A stretch of DNA of 64,000 nt from Gracilaria domingensis (lineage: Eukaryota > Rhodophyta > Florideophyceae > Gracilariales > Gracilariaceae), in assembly GCA_022539475.1 (NCBI GenBank), contig VCMS01000130.1:169274-233273 (forward strand), in the 5' to 3' direction. Each line of letters starts with the position of its first letter. Within the stretch, counting starts at the first letter, position 1. This document shows positions 41,207 through 50,586 of the stretch, one piece after another. Below the pieces are notes generated by a model. That model saw only the letters and a list, made by a program, of their open reading frames with translations, had not been told where the DNA came from and did not search any database. The position numbers and the translations under genes are program-made.

Positions 41207-43981
41207 TTATCGTTTCCGCTCCACGAAAGCATCGAATACATTTCTTCCCTTCCCGTGAGACACAGGGCTGAACTTCTGTCGGGCCTTCTTCTGTTTCCCA
41301 CGGTCGTACTCGGCGTCTAGGGAGTCATTCGCACGACGTCGTTTCACGATCTTTGAACGGGCGAAGCTTCTAACGCTGTCATCACCATTTCCTTCCTGGG
41401 CAGATGCATTCGCACCTTCCCAAGTATCAACGCCTTCGGAACTGAATATAGCAGAATTGCCGACTTTTGGTTGCGAGCTAGGCGCATGAGCACGTTCTGT
41501 CGTAGAAGCTGCCGCACTTGTCTTGAACTGTAGCTTACCACGGGGCTCAGCTCTCCCAATCGAACTTTCTGCATCCTTGGAAACGTCAGATTTCGGGATT
41601 CCTTTCCGTCCTTCAAGCGATTGCCTGCTCTGTCCGGCACTCTGAACGCCTGCACCTTTCTTCTTTTCGGCACGACTTGCAAGCGGTGAGAGGCCAAACA
41701 CACGCCTCATCACGGTCTGGACCTTTGAGCCACCTGCAATCAAAACTTCTTGGGATGAAGTTCGACGCGGGGTGCCCTGCAGCGAGCTTTGTGATTCCTT
41801 TCCACGTGTGGGCGAAACATCAGAGACTCGATTATCTTCGTCTTCCACGGAAGAAGTCGGATCAGATGGGATAGTGTCTTCGTCGCTTCCTTGGTTAGCT
41901 TTCGCTTCCTGCTTAGCAGCGAGCTTGCTTTCTCTTCGCAGAGTGCTAAAGAAACGTTTGGGCTCCTTGCCATCTGACGGGGATTTCTTCTTTCCAACTA
42001 GACCTTCAACCGATGAGGCAACTCGTCGTTCAAACTTCTTCTGAGGGGAACTTCTATTACTAGATGGAGCTCTCGAGGGGGAGGTTGAAGGCTTTCTGTC
42101 CGCACCCGCTTGAACCGGTGACCCCTTTTTCGGCCTGTCTTCAAATCGTTTGTAAGAGAGAACCGAGGTCTTTCGTGAACTAAACGCCTTTGAAACAGGT
42201 TCAACCAGGGAAGAAGACTTGGCTGTTTTCTCGACCTTGCCACCATTCGGCGTCATAGGTTCTCCAGATTTCATAGTGCTCTCCGAACGTCTTCTACCAG
42301 ATCCCAGTAGTCGACGCATACCCGTTTCTTCTGATTTTTCTGACTTTCCAGATTTGTCGTCAGACAGCCTGCGAGAACCAGTCAAACTGGCGAGAGCTTT
42401 CACGGGAGATCTGAGAATTCTCTTTGCGTTCTCGGTAACCGCGGCTCTGATCTGCTTGGGGCCATCGCTTTTTCTCGACGAACGGTCATCTGAGTTTTCT
42501 GACGATTGCGTCTTGTTGGTCATATGCGACTTTGTTCTTTTTCGCATGATAATCTCTTCCTCATCGGAACTTTCTTCAGACAGTTCGATCTCTTCGTCTT
42601 TGTTCGACCCGCGGAGCGTCTGGAATCCATTCTGCTGTGACACATGCTTCGGAGATCGCGGCGACTGCGGCTTTGTTTGAGTAGTTCCAAAACGACTCTT
42701 CCACGCTGGTCTCGCAGCATTGCTTGAATTCCGAGGTGCAAAGTCTGTTGTTTTTCTCCTGTCAATGACACTTTCCGCAGCGGACTGAGAGGGATTGTTG
42801 ACGACAGCTCTTCGCGCAACAGAAATCGGATTTTGGGATGATTTCTTACCCTTCGGAAGGGCTGAGTCTTCTATCCTGGTGTAGAAGAGGAGATAAGCCT
42901 TCTGCTTCATTACCGTCGATAAATCAGTAGTCCTCGAAGTGGAGTCGTCTTTGAGGCACCAGGTACCATTTGCGCTTCGCACGTAAGCATAATAGTGGCC
43001 AAACTGTCGTGAGGTACCCTGATGAATGAGAAGGGCGCTCAATTTGTATTTTGCGGTGGCCTCGTTGGGTCTACCATACATGTACGGGGCTAGATCCAAA
43101 GTCTCAGGGAAAGAAATGAAGCGCGAGTCCTTCCGCGTACGATCAAAGCGCTTGAGATGAAGGGTGAGAACGTTGGGGGCGCGTCTCACTGAAAATCGCT
43201 TGTGCGCATCAACCAGAGATCGGCAGCCTTCGCATCTATATCGATTATCGCCGTGCAAAGTCTCCACGGCACAAAAGCGGTCGAGCGCGCGCTCAACAGA
43301 GGATACTCTCGAAATCTCCAGCGACATGTCGAGGAATGGTTCGGTGGTTATGGACTTGAAGTCGCAATCGGTACATTGTACACACGACTGGAGCACACCG
43401 CCAAAAAGTCGATGGACGTCTGCGTTCATCTCGCGTTGCCAGGCGACGGCGGTGCCACCGGCGCGGCCAAAGTTACAGCCGAAGACCTGGGCTCTGGTCA
43501 TGCCATCCAGTAGCGCTCGCACAAACTCATGGGCGTCCTCCTGACGGCCGTGCCGGAAGGCGGCGCATACGAGACGGGCATTGTTCGCAAAAGCGCTGGG
43601 GGCGACGACGCGTGGGGTGGGGGTGGCATGCAGCTGGCGCGCGAGCGACTTGAGCGAGCAGAAGACGCAGAAGCGTTTGGTGTGGGGGGTAAAATTGTCG
43701 TGGTGGGCGGTGGACAGCAAAAGGGTGGTGAGTGGGGTGTGAAGTAAGCATTGGAGCGCGGCGTTGAGAAAACATGTGTTGCCGAGGTTTGCAAAGCCGG
43801 GGGTGTGGCCGCGGGGAACGACAGTGGAGCAGGAGGGGTGTGGCGGAGTGAGCCAGGCGCCGGCGTAGCCTACGGCGTCCAGCGATGGCCCGGACGACGG
43901 GGTGGCGGGCGTGGGGGGCTCGCGCGTGTGGGGGAGACGCGGCATCGCGAGAACAGAGGTGGCTCCTGCTTGCGCCGGCAT
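41207..43981 (-). CDS. USP36/USP42-type ubiquitin carboxyl-terminal hydrolase
   Basis: The 924-residue protein has a C19 peptidase core at residues about 62-360. The Cys box is GFANLGNTCFLNAALQC with catalytic C70. A Zn ribbon is formed by C200/C203 and C250/C253, preceded by a QEDAHEF box. The His box is GHYYAYVRSANGTWCLKDD with H329 and D345. The closest layout is USP36/USP42/UBP15-23, which remove ubiquitin from nucleolar proteins and histones. The remaining 560 residues are disordered, Ser/Lys/Arg-rich, with a basic C-terminal end (KIVKRRRAND, FDAFVERKR) that suits nucleolar localisation. The start codon lies in a very GC-rich leader shared with the divergent telobox-Myb gene. Confidence 0.92.
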   Translation of the reverse strand: MPAQAGATSVLAMPRLPHTREPPTPATPSSGPSLDAVGYAGAWLTPPHPSCSTVVPRGHTPGFANLGNTCFLNAALQCLLHTPLTTLLLSTAHHDNFTPHTKRFCVFCSLKSLARQLHATPTPRVVAPSAFANNARLVCAAFRHGRQEDAHEFVRALLDGMTRAQVFGCNFGRAGGTAVAWQREMNADVHRLFGGVLQSCVQCTDCDFKSITTEPFLDMSLEISRVSSVERALDRFCAVETLHGDNRYRCEGCRSLVDAHKRFSVRRAPNVLTLHLKRFDRTRKDSRFISFPETLDLAPYMYGRPNEATAKYKLSALLIHQGTSRQFGHYYAYVRSANGTWCLKDDSTSRTTDLSTVMKQKAYLLFYTRIEDSALPKGKKSSQNPISVARRAVVNNPSQSAAESVIDRRKTTDFAPRNSSNAARPAWKSRFGTTQTKPQSPRSPKHVSQQNGFQTLRGSNKDEEIELSEESSDEEEIIMRKRTKSHMTNKTQSSENSDDRSSRKSDGPKQIRAAVTENAKRILRSPVKALASLTGSRRLSDDKSGKSEKSEETGMRRLLGSGRRRSESTMKSGEPMTPNGGKVEKTAKSSSLVEPVSKAFSSRKTSVLSYKRFEDRPKKGSPVQAGADRKPSTSPSRAPSSNRSSPQKKFERRVASSVEGLVGKKKSPSDGKEPKRFFSTLRRESKLAAKQEAKANQGSDEDTIPSDPTSSVEDEDNRVSDVSPTRGKESQSSLQGTPRRTSSQEVLIAGGSKVQTVMRRVFGLSPLASRAEKKKGAGVQSAGQSRQSLEGRKGIPKSDVSKDAESSIGRAEPRGKLQFKTSAAASTTERAHAPSSQPKVGNSAIFSSEGVDTWEGANASAQEGNGDDSVRSFARSKIVKRRRANDSLDAEYDRGKQKKARQKFSPVSHGKGRNVFDAFVERKR

Positions 43982-45020
43982 GCTTCGCGACGGGGGTGTG
44001 GGGGGCGGGGGGATGCGGATGAATAGAATAGGCGGACTGGTGGGTGGGGGGGACGAGGAAGACTAGTGGAGGGCAGCGCGAGCGGGAGGCTTAAGAAGGG
44101 GGGCGGGAGGCGAGTGCCGCGGCGCGGCGGGGGCGCTGCGAATGCACGAGGCGAGCGACAGGAGAGAAACGGCGCGCGCGGGAGAGGGGTGCGGAGAGTG
44201 GGCGAGGGCGGGGAGAGGGGATGGGGGGGGACGGGGAGTGGAGCGGAGAGGGAATAAGCGCGTGCACGCGCGGCTCGGCAACGGACGGCGCGCGGCGATG
44301 GAGAAGTGGAGAAGTGCTCGCGCGCAATTGGCGCACGCGCGGGCGCGCCGCAGGCAGTGGTGCGCAGCGCGCGGCGGCGGCGGCGGCGGCGCGCAATGGA
44401 AGACGCGCAGCGCGGCGGCTGGCCACGTGTGGCCAATCTGCCGCCAAAATGCAGCCGCGTGCGCACGTCATCGCCGCCGCCAGCGGGGAGCGCGCCGCGC
44501 TTTGCGGCTGCAAACCACGCGCCGCGCGCCCCCGTCGCCGCGCCGCACTGCCAACACGTAGCGCGCTGAAATCCCGGCCGCGCGCTATCTACCAGTTCGT
44601 TACATATCGTATCTCCGCGCCCGCCCCGCGACCAGCTCCGCAGTCCGCGAGCGTCGCCCCCCCGTCCGACACTGCAGTTCGCCCCCCTCCCCCCCAGCGC
44701 TACACGTACAAATACCTTCCCCCAACCTCGGCGGCGTCCCCCCCCCCCCCCCCCCACCCGCCCCACCGGGCCGCTTCCCCGGCCCCGCTGCGGCCCACCC
44801 CCCCCCCGCCGACCGCCCGCCCCGCTGCCGGAGCCGCGCGCCGCCCGCGCCCTCGCCAGAGCCGTGCCACCGTCGGTTTAGGGTAAGCGCCTTGTCCACG
44901 CTCATTCGTGGTAGACTGGCCATCGAGATCGTGAAAGCCCATGCACACTCCCTGTTTAGGTTTGTCCACCTTCATACCGCCCCACGTTATACGCTTCTTA
45001 GCCGGCGGGCACGCACATAC
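43982..45020. promoter_or_regulatory. CpG-rich bidirectional promoter with an 18-C run
   Basis: This 1.04 kb between divergent ATGs is the most GC-rich part of the window, dominated by CGCG words and G- or C-runs, including C18 at 44738-44755. Long open frames here on both strands (for example 43870-44766 minus and 44221-44886 plus) are by-products of low stop-codon frequency and have low-complexity Arg/Ala/Pro products. TTTAGGGTAA near 44,877, a telomere-like word of the telobox type, lies upstream of the telobox-Myb gene itself. Confidence 0.45.
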
Positions 45021-48000
45021 ATGAGCGCCTCCGCCATCCCCCCGGACGCGCGCTCATCCGAACAGCCAGCCTCCTCGTCGCAACCACTAGTACAGCCGCT
45101 CCGCCCCGACCATAGCGCCCATCAGCCGCACCGCCTTTCTCACCTGCCCCGCGCGCGCAGACCGCCCTCTGCGTCGCACACTGCGCGCGGCGAATCCATC
45201 TCGCTGGCGCGTCGCGCCGCCGCTGTCGCCAAGAAGAAGCGAGAGCGCGCGCGCGCTCAGTTTGAGCAGCAAGGGCTCGGCAACAGCCTGGACACCGTGC
45301 TTCGAGACTTTGTGTCAGCCAACGCGTCCACGCGCCCCAATGTCAGTCAGAACAAGGCCAAGCGTCAGAAGCGCATCAAGTGGACCCCGCAGGAAGTCGA
45401 GGCGCTTCGCTGTGGCGTGCAGAAATTTGGTGAGGGCCGCTGGGCCGTCATACTGCGAGAGAATGCCAACCTTTTCAACCCGGTACGAATCAGCGTAGAC
45501 CTCAAGGATAAATGGCGCAATCTGTCCAAATCACACAAGACTTCAGACAAGCCGGACAACCGTGTTCCTTCTTCGCCTGCATTGCAATCTACTCCGACGC
45601 CTTCCACTCCTTTAGCCTCACCTCCGCGCGTCCGTTCACAACCACCTCATCCAATCGCCTTGCGTAATACCCCTCGTGTTTCTGAGAAACTCGCTTTTCC
45701 CAGTTTGCCGGCCCTTCATGTTCACCGCCCTCAGGTGCACAGGTCTCTGTTGAATCCGAAGCGAGTTACCCCTGAGCTTGTGTCCCCAATGGGTGACGTA
45801 AGGAGGAACCATAGCCTTCCACAAACTCACCCTTCCGACAATCTCCCAGTGTTTGGCTATCACCAGATGCTTCGATCTAGGCCTGTTCAAGAGCCGAGCG
45901 AAGCTATCCGCGGTTCAAACCTGTCCGGCTTTTATTTGCACCCGTCTCCCGCAATGACCAAGCACACCCCTTCGGAATCAAGACCTATGTCTATGCCACT
46001 TCGGTTGGAACATAGATCTTTGGTCACTCCTAGCAATGCTTCGTTGCTTGTTGGCAATGGTGCTGCACCACAAGACACCGCGTTTGCCAGATCTCTCGAA
46101 GAAAGGACTTTACCTCATGTCCACCACACCCTAGGCCCTCGAGCGGATCATCGAGCTTCAGAAGTCATGCATCATGGAAGCGCGGTACATCCTGTACCAA
46201 TGTCAAGCCCGCAGCATTTCGATACCGTTTCTCAGGCATACTCATCCTCCGCACTGCATATATCTCGCGAACCACCGGTTACAACGGCAGGAGGTCATCG
46301 CTCCTACGCTATGCATCGTGAAGAAAGACCGCCGCCAGTAAGGATTCTTGGAGCGCCGATTCATCCGGCACATGCGTACCGTCATCAGCCTGTGGCACAA
46401 CATGTTGTCACCGATTCCAACCATTTTCGTTCTCTCCATGGCTTGAAGGAGCGCAGTGTCAGTGAACCTACAAATGAGGTGTATCCTGTTCCAAATGAGG
46501 AAAGCGCTGCACAGGATATGAATTCTCGCTACTCTCGCTTTGTCTCAAGGGAAAGCGGTTCAGAGAGCCAGCGAGAAGTTCATGTCCCAAGGCCTAATCG
46601 TCATTCACTGGAAGAGGTGGTTCGAAACCACAGAGGTAACGCCAATCATCCACAGCAGTCCGAACAACGCAATTTGCGAGAGAATGAATTAGGCTCTCGC
46701 GGGAACCCGCGAAATGGTATGGGTCAATCTCTTGATGACGAAATGAATCTGCGGTCGTCGAACTCAGAAAACCGTTTTACTCATCACCAGACTGAGGATG
46801 ACCAGGATCATTATTTGCGCGCACCTGGACATGATGGACAATTTAGTTCAAGACAGGGCGATAGTGATGTGCATCAGCGCACCAGTTCTCCTCCGCATAG
46901 CCGTTTTAGCCAGGAAGAAGAAGAAGAAGAAGATGCAGAAGTAGAGGATATGAATCGCAACAGTGTGGAACACAGTCACATTGGCATGGGAGATCAACAA
47001 TCGGCCCTTGTTCACACAGGGGAGTGCATCCATAATGAAGACTCAATGCACCAAGTAGAAGTGCCTCGTGAGGTGTTGGACAATGATGGAGATGACGCGG
47101 ATGACGAACACATCAGTCATCCCCACACTGACCCCAACCCGTCAAATTTGTATCATGGAAATGATGTTGACGATGATCAGTTGGCTTCACATCATCCTTT
47201 CGGCCTGGTCAATCCCGATGTTGGTCATTCGGACGATGGCGAAGCACGTGACGATAGTCATACGTTGGCACTTTCAGAGCCTCAGCAGGGAATTGAGTTG
47301 CAAGTTCGACTGGAGGAAGAATCACAGGATTGTTACGCGCCGGAGCGCCCCCGATCACCCTCAACGGATCAGGAACATCAGCATCAAGGACAGCATTTCG
47401 GTACCTTTTCTACGCGCGATGAAAAGATTAAGAGCGGTCAGCTTGGCGATATTATAGAAAGCGAGAGAGGGGGACATTTACTGGGTGCGAGTAGAGACCG
47501 TGGAGCACCTAGTGGTATGCAACGCACGAAGGAAGAGAATCAACATACCACCAATTTGAAAAGGTCAGTAGAAAACTTCACTGAGCATCAGAGTCCTGAA
47601 AATAGCACAGGGCATGGTGCGGTTTATGGCGGTCGTGACGATGACAGTGGACACCCGGAACGCCGGGTGCTTACTGGTCTATATGAGAAAGATTCTGATG
47701 TTCAACAGCTTGACTCAAATAGTCGTGTGCGAAGTATTGTAGGAGAGATTAACGAAATGTCTGCAGGCGGTATGCACTCAAATGAAAGCGAGATTACGCG
47801 AAAGGGCGATTTCAAAGAGGAGAACGACGAGAACGGAAGCGAAGCGCATCAAGGAAAGGATACTCGGGGAATGCTCGAAACTGGAACTATTGTGAATGGC
47901 AGAGACGGGGTGAGAAGAAGTTCACCGATATTACAATCCTCCAGTGCTGTTTCGAGAGCACACAGTGGCAACGAGGAGGATCCCACGTTGGACATGCCCA

Positions 48001-48449
48001 ATCGGGCATCATTTGAAGGGCAAAACGATCCAGTGAACACGTCCAGCAGTGACAGCTCAAGAGAGATGATCCCTCTTGTACATTCAGCGAATAGCTTTAA
48101 GGTGATGAGAATCAAATCATCCACACAGAGACAGGAGAAAATGGTCATCGAGAGTCAAGGCGCTACTGAATGCAAGTTACAAGCTTCCATGAGAAATGGC
48201 CATAGTGTTCCGATTGGATGCGATAAAGGAGTAATGCGGAATAGGAAGGCAGAAATTCATCAGGAGAGTTATGAAGATAACTCGACCACAGGAGGAGGAG
48301 GGCGGCATCGCGTTGAGGCAGTTGCAAGTTTGGCAAATCTTCTAAACCCGACGTCGTTTGACAGCAGTCCTCGAAGAAGTGCTTACAATCGAAGACAGGA
48401 AGGAGAAGGAGAAGAAAGGGGAAAAGAAGCACATGTCCGGGGAAAATGA
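45021..48449 (+). CDS. Telobox-type single-Myb DNA-binding protein, long disordered tail
   Basis: Of 1142 residues, about 118-170 form a Myb/SANT domain: RIKWTPQEVEALRCGVQKFG, EGRWAVIL, then VDLKDKWRNLSK. VDLKDKWRN is the telobox signature of TRF1/TRF2, plant TRB and TRFL proteins, which contact double-stranded TTAGGG-type repeats. In TRFs the telobox is C-terminal and in plant TRBs it is N-terminal; here it is near the N-terminus but without the histone H1-like domain of TRBs. The remaining 970 residues are His/Ser/Glu/Asp-rich and disordered, with an acidic run (EEEEEEDAEVED, near residue 630). The ATG at 45021 follows a GC-rich leader; a TTG 129 bp upstream in frame is not used. The telomeric role is inferred from the motif only. 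Confidence 0.85.
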   Translation: MSASAIPPDARSSEQPASSSQPLVQPLRPDHSAHQPHRLSHLPRARRPPSASHTARGESISLARRAAAVAKKKRERARAQFEQQGLGNSLDTVLRDFVSANASTRPNVSQNKAKRQKRIKWTPQEVEALRCGVQKFGEGRWAVILRENANLFNPVRISVDLKDKWRNLSKSHKTSDKPDNRVPSSPALQSTPTPSTPLASPPRVRSQPPHPIALRNTPRVSEKLAFPSLPALHVHRPQVHRSLLNPKRVTPELVSPMGDVRRNHSLPQTHPSDNLPVFGYHQMLRSRPVQEPSEAIRGSNLSGFYLHPSPAMTKHTPSESRPMSMPLRLEHRSLVTPSNASLLVGNGAAPQDTAFARSLEERTLPHVHHTLGPRADHRASEVMHHGSAVHPVPMSSPQHFDTVSQAYSSSALHISREPPVTTAGGHRSYAMHREERPPPVRILGAPIHPAHAYRHQPVAQHVVTDSNHFRSLHGLKERSVSEPTNEVYPVPNEESAAQDMNSRYSRFVSRESGSESQREVHVPRPNRHSLEEVVRNHRGNANHPQQSEQRNLRENELGSRGNPRNGMGQSLDDEMNLRSSNSENRFTHHQTEDDQDHYLRAPGHDGQFSSRQGDSDVHQRTSSPPHSRFSQEEEEEEDAEVEDMNRNSVEHSHIGMGDQQSALVHTGECIHNEDSMHQVEVPREVLDNDGDDADDEHISHPHTDPNPSNLYHGNDVDDDQLASHHPFGLVNPDVGHSDDGEARDDSHTLALSEPQQGIELQVRLEEESQDCYAPERPRSPSTDQEHQHQGQHFGTFSTRDEKIKSGQLGDIIESERGGHLLGASRDRGAPSGMQRTKEENQHTTNLKRSVENFTEHQSPENSTGHGAVYGGRDDDSGHPERRVLTGLYEKDSDVQQLDSNSRVRSIVGEINEMSAGGMHSNESEITRKGDFKEENDENGSEAHQGKDTRGMLETGTIVNGRDGVRRSSPILQSSSAVSRAHSGNEEDPTLDMPNRASFEGQNDPVNTSSSDSSREMIPLVHSANSFKVMRIKSSTQRQEKMVIESQGATECKLQASMRNGHSVPIGCDKGVMRNRKAEIHQESYEDNSTTGGGGRHRVEAVASLANLLNPTSFDSSPRRSAYNRRQEGEGEERGKEAHVRGK

Positions 48450-49763
48450 AGTGCCTGCTGATGGCGTTGAACTCGATCCCATATGTGTTCTTTCGAATCT
48501 TGGCAAAGGATTACCGGTAGCATGGAAGTCGATTGTATCCAACTGCACTGGAGCTTCGCAGCCGCCAGTATGAGTTCTTTTGGTGCAATGGAAGTACACA
48601 GTCGATCTGGGAATTGCACACTGTTGCGGCGTACGACTGCTTGTGAGTTGCCGTTTTATAGCTCACGAATGAGTGGGACAACGTTGACCTATCGCTGATG
48701 TCGCAGGTACCTGCATCAAGATTGCAACAACAGTATGTGCTACCGGGTGGTTGCAGAGTCTGGGAACAACGGAGAGCTTGGTTCCAACCTGGAATCAATT
48801 CACCGACTTGACCGCTATGTTTCCTATGATGTGAGAGATGTAGTATTCGAGATTGGAAGGTATTCAGGGCCACGACTTGAGGGGATGAAGAGTATTGTCG
48901 CGACCGAAAGTTCTAATTGTGTCACGAGATGTTCTTTCTGTCTAAACTCGTTCTGGGGTCTGAGCGTGTCGGGTTCTGAATGGATTGCGCTTCTCTGGAA
49001 GGAGCATTGCGATCATATGATGACCACCGGATAGCTCTGATTTGGCGCGGTGCGACTGGGTGGCATTCTACGCTTCTATGATCCGTCAGAAGTTTGCATG
49101 TGAGAACAGGAGTACTACATCGAGGCTTCACTTACTGGCGCTGCATATGAATCTCGACATATAAGGCATGACTGCGAAGTGGTGAAACCTCCATTGCTGA
49201 AACCCTTTGCGAAATCCCTTCCGAACCAGTAATACTTGAAGCTTTTCAAGCATAAGAGAATAGCTGCGGTCAGGTGCAGCGGTCGATAATCTGTGTCAGG
49301 TTCGTGGAGGTCAATAATGAAATCGCTCTGATGCACAGGCTTTTATGGCGGTCCGTTGTGGGGGTCAGATGATGGGCATACACCCGAAGGCTTGAAGACT
49401 GGGAGTACGACAAGTGCGCTTGGGGTAGGGGGCATTTGTTCGCAATCCTGAACGTGTTCGGACAGACAACAGACTTGGGGAAGCAAAGAACTGTGAATGC
49501 GTATATGGGACGGTGTATAACGATAGGATTTGTATAGCTGACTATTGTATATTGTAAGGATAGATGTGTGCAGGGGGGATTGCACACCAGCGATTTGCGT
49601 ATGTGGCGTTTCGGAGCCGAGGTTTCAAAGACTTGTGTGAATATTTTTGTGGATAGTAAACTTGGATGTTTATGATAGAACTTGTGAATGGAAGATGCAT
49701 AACAGGTATCGATACAGCGAGATAGAGTGAGAGTAGGCGGGGGAGCTGACTGGCGCGATGGAT
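48450..49763. other. Intergenic region with traces of a split or spliced WW-like gene
   Basis: Just at the end of the Myb gene an ATG (48432) opens MSGENEVPADGVELDP...GKGLPVAWKS. In another frame at about 48,548-48,650 one reads RQYEFFWCNGSTQSIWELHT, which resembles the second half of a WW domain (Y.FWN..T..S.WE). It ends at a GTGAGT donor (48,651) with a plausible acceptor at 48,707, after which a reading of about 100 residues continues to about 49,030. The frames do not join cleanly. A decayed or mis-assembled gene is possible. The rest, with several minus-strand frames at 49,115-49,590, is unassigned. Confidence 0.3.
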
Positions 49764-50315
49764 TTACTCTGTTGCTAACGATGAGCGGTCTTCCAGCTCG
49801 AAAAGTTCGAGACGTCTCATTATATTGGCGAAGTCATTAATATCAATATGCTCCTTGCTCCGCAGAGCGGGGGCCGGGTTATATTCATCGGCGACATCAG
49901 TCATGGCCGTAGCCTCATCCATGGTGATGGTGACTCCAAAAACATTCATAACCTTTGCCAACTCCTCGGCGGATATGGTGCCAGACGCATCCTCATCAAG
50001 TACCTGGAAGATTTCGTCGTTCTGTACGTCGCCCATGTCAAAGTTGGAGACAGCGAAGAAGTCGAGGAATTGATTGAAATCGATGGAGGTGGGTAAGGGG
50101 TCTTCGGGGTTGAGACCGCAGGCCTTTCGGAGACGCTCGTATATGGTAGGTGTACCGGGCGGATTCTGACCGATGAGACGTACGACTTGACGAAGCTCGT
50201 TCAGGTCCATACGCTTGTCCTTGGAGAGGTCGAAGAGGTCGAACACTCGGCGGAGATCATTGATGGAGTGCGTGAGCAAGTCGGATTGGTTCTGCACGTT
50301 TGCCAGCTCGGCCAT
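49764..50315 (-). CDS. EF-hand calcium-binding protein (calmodulin/centrin-like)
   Basis: This 183-residue protein has at least two canonical 12-residue EF loops. DLSKDKRMDLNE is in the first hand (VFDLFDLSKDKRMDLNELRQVV) and DEDASGTISAEE in the third (IFQVLDEDASGTISAEELAKVMNVFG). The second (TSIDFNQFLDFF) and fourth (HIDINDFANIM) are recognisable but lack loop ligands. The layout is calmodulin- or centrin-like, with a short N-terminal helix before EF1. The start at 50315 (MAELANVQ) is preferred because the frame upstream enters Arg/Ala-rich GC-rich sequence. However, an ATG at 50555 would add a mitochondrial-presequence-like MLRYVTRSRASAAGR extension, so an organellar isoform cannot be excluded. 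It diverges from the TRIC/YadS gene (272 bp between starts). Confidence 0.85.
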   Translation of the reverse strand: MAELANVQNQSDLLTHSINDLRRVFDLFDLSKDKRMDLNELRQVVRLIGQNPPGTPTIYERLRKACGLNPEDPLPTSIDFNQFLDFFAVSNFDMGDVQNDEIFQVLDEDASGTISAEELAKVMNVFGVTITMDEATAMTDVADEYNPAPALRSKEHIDINDFANIMRRLELFELEDRSSLATE

Positions 50316-50586
50316 TGTTGAAAAGCTGCGGGGACAGGGAGGGGTGGACGGGGGAGCCAGTGCAACGGAGGCGTCGTGAGCGACGTTGAAGTTATGCAGA
50401 TACAGCTGAGGTGCAAGTGCATCACGCCAAGCACGCGCGCTTTCGGTTGGCGCGCACGCGCGGACACGGGTGCGCGCCACGTGGCCACGCGCGCTCGCTG
50501 GCGCAAAGCAACGGCCAGCAGCGCTTGCGCGCGATCGCGTGACGTAGCGTAGCATCGCATGCATCGCGCTGCTGTTCACCATCCAC

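Noticed and set aside
43870-44886. Long frames on both strands in the GC-rich promoter (up to 298 codons)
   Set aside because: Stops are rare in such GC-rich DNA; products are low-complexity Arg/Ala/Pro.
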